Assembly (NCBI GenBank): GCA_020832235.1
Contig: JAFIEZ010000007.1
Coordinates: 469,216-533,215, forward strand
Source of the DNA: Bacteroidota bacterium
GTDB lineage: Bacteria > Bacteroidota > Rhodothermia > Balneolales > HLUCCA01
Direction: 5' to 3'
DNA length: 64,000 nt
Made by a program: the position numbers and the translations under genes. Every line of letters starts with the position of its first letter. The stretch's first letter is position 1. Of this stretch, positions 63,578 through 64,000 are shown one piece after another. Under the pieces are notes generated by a model, which was not told where the DNA came from, did no database searches, and saw only the letters and a program-made list of their open reading frames with translations.

Positions 63578-64000
63578 TTAGTTTGAGTGAAACTCCAGAA
63601 GCCATTGACCTGATGCTGTGGACAAGGTAATTAAAGATTCCGCATAATCACTAAGTGCATCATAGTAATTAGTGTAAACTTCGTTAAGCGTTCGTTGCGC
63701 TTCTAAAACCTCTAGCAATGATGCTTCACCTCTTTGATAACTATACAAAATCGCATCCCGTACACGTTCTGCGTCAGCAACAATTGATTCAGAAAACAGT
63801 TCGCGTTTTAGCTGCATTTGTTTGGCTTTATCATATGCTGCATGAACTTCGTTGCTAACAATTACACGTTGTTGGGATAACTGAATCTGACTTTGATCAA
63901 GAAATGCCCTCGCTTCGCGAACTTCACCACGATTGAAGGATGAAAATGACAGTGGTATCGTAACACCAGCATATACTGCTCTAAATCCGGGCATAGGTCG
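63578..64000 (-). CDS. TolC/CzcC-family outer membrane protein, C-terminal part
   Basis: The gene is cut by the window edge; about 140 C-terminal residues are visible and the frame stays open to the last base. VYAGVTIPLSFSSFNRGEVREAR and the long helix ending GEASLLEVLEAQRTLNEVYTNYYDALSDY match the second repeat of CzcC/CusC-like efflux proteins. The metal or drug specificity cannot be told from this part. It converges on the dioxygenase gene. Confidence 0.85.
   Translation of the reverse strand, partial: RPMPGFRAVYAGVTIPLSFSSFNRGEVREARAFLDQSQIQLSQQRVIVSNEVHAAYDKAKQMQLKRELFSESIVADAERVRDAILYSYQRGEASLLEVLEAQRTLNEVYTNYYDALSDYAESLITLSTASGQWLLEFHSN

Noticed and set aside
55856..64000. The two TolC-family genes as ends of one duplicated element
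   Set aside because: They are on opposite strands, the visible parts differ clearly in sequence, and no flanking repeats or transposase were seen.

Overview
The window reads as an ordinary chromosome segment of a Gram-negative bacterium of the Bacteroidota/Balneolota-Rhodothermota neighbourhood. Supporting signs are a family DUF5103 (type IX secretion plug) lipoprotein, a metalloprotease-propeller-barrel outer membrane protein, an AtpB with a secreted N-terminal extension, an atp operon that stops after atpG, a 29-residue COX24/AURKAIP1-type basic protein, and a TTG-N19-TANNTTTG promoter before tRNA-Ser. Base composition is moderate. Several genes carry clear Shine-Dalgarno sequences. The phylum call is inference; no rRNA is present.

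Layout. 1-4.6 kb: murB, divergent from rfbABCD (dTDP-L-rhamnose). 4.6-8.3 kb: a DUF2207 membrane protein, a PolB-like 3'-5' exonuclease and a cytoplasmic asparaginase. 8.4-15 kb: an EF-G2-type GTPase, then a minus-strand run of AGCS symporter, upp, lptC-like and lptA/ostA-like genes. 15-16.5 kb: an HU/IHF-family gene, the 29-residue protein and an unrecognised gene. 16.5-29.8 kb: a tight plus-strand chain of NFACT protein, aroK, aroB, tamB-like, rnr and the protease/barrel protein. 29.9-33.9 kb (minus): ccmB, holB, dapF and DUF5103. 34-39.5 kb: a PtsN-like EIIA, an NtrX-like sigma-54 regulator, folD, and an antiporter with USP-like and EIIA-like tails. 39.6-47 kb: an orphan small protein with a palindromic operator candidate, then a six-gene polysaccharide operon. 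47.1-55.8 kb: guaB, an M23 peptidase, a bactofilin, atpZ/I-B-E-F-H-A-G and tRNA-Ser(UGA). 55.8-64 kb: TolC, an MlaC-like protein, an MMPL/RND transporter, recO, an HtrA protease, a ring-cleaving dioxygenase, and the cut end of a second TolC-family gene.

The main theme is the cell envelope. RfbA and RfbB make dTDP-4-keto-6-deoxyglucose, which can go to rhamnose (RfbC, RfbD) or to the amino sugar made by the WecE-like transaminase 42 kb away. Glycosyltransferases and a Wzx-type flippase would use such sugars. LptC/LptA-like proteins, TamB, the barrel protein and MlaC/MMPL deal with lipid and outer membrane assembly. MurB, DapF and the M23 peptidase deal with peptidoglycan.

I saw no insertion sequence, prophage, CRISPR array or recognisable defence system. 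No stretch over 300 bases lacks a gene. The best leads are the antiporter-EIIA fusion near a PtsN homologue, the protease-propeller-barrel protein, two precise palindromes in front of single genes, and an EF-G paralogue that lacks the catalytic histidine.
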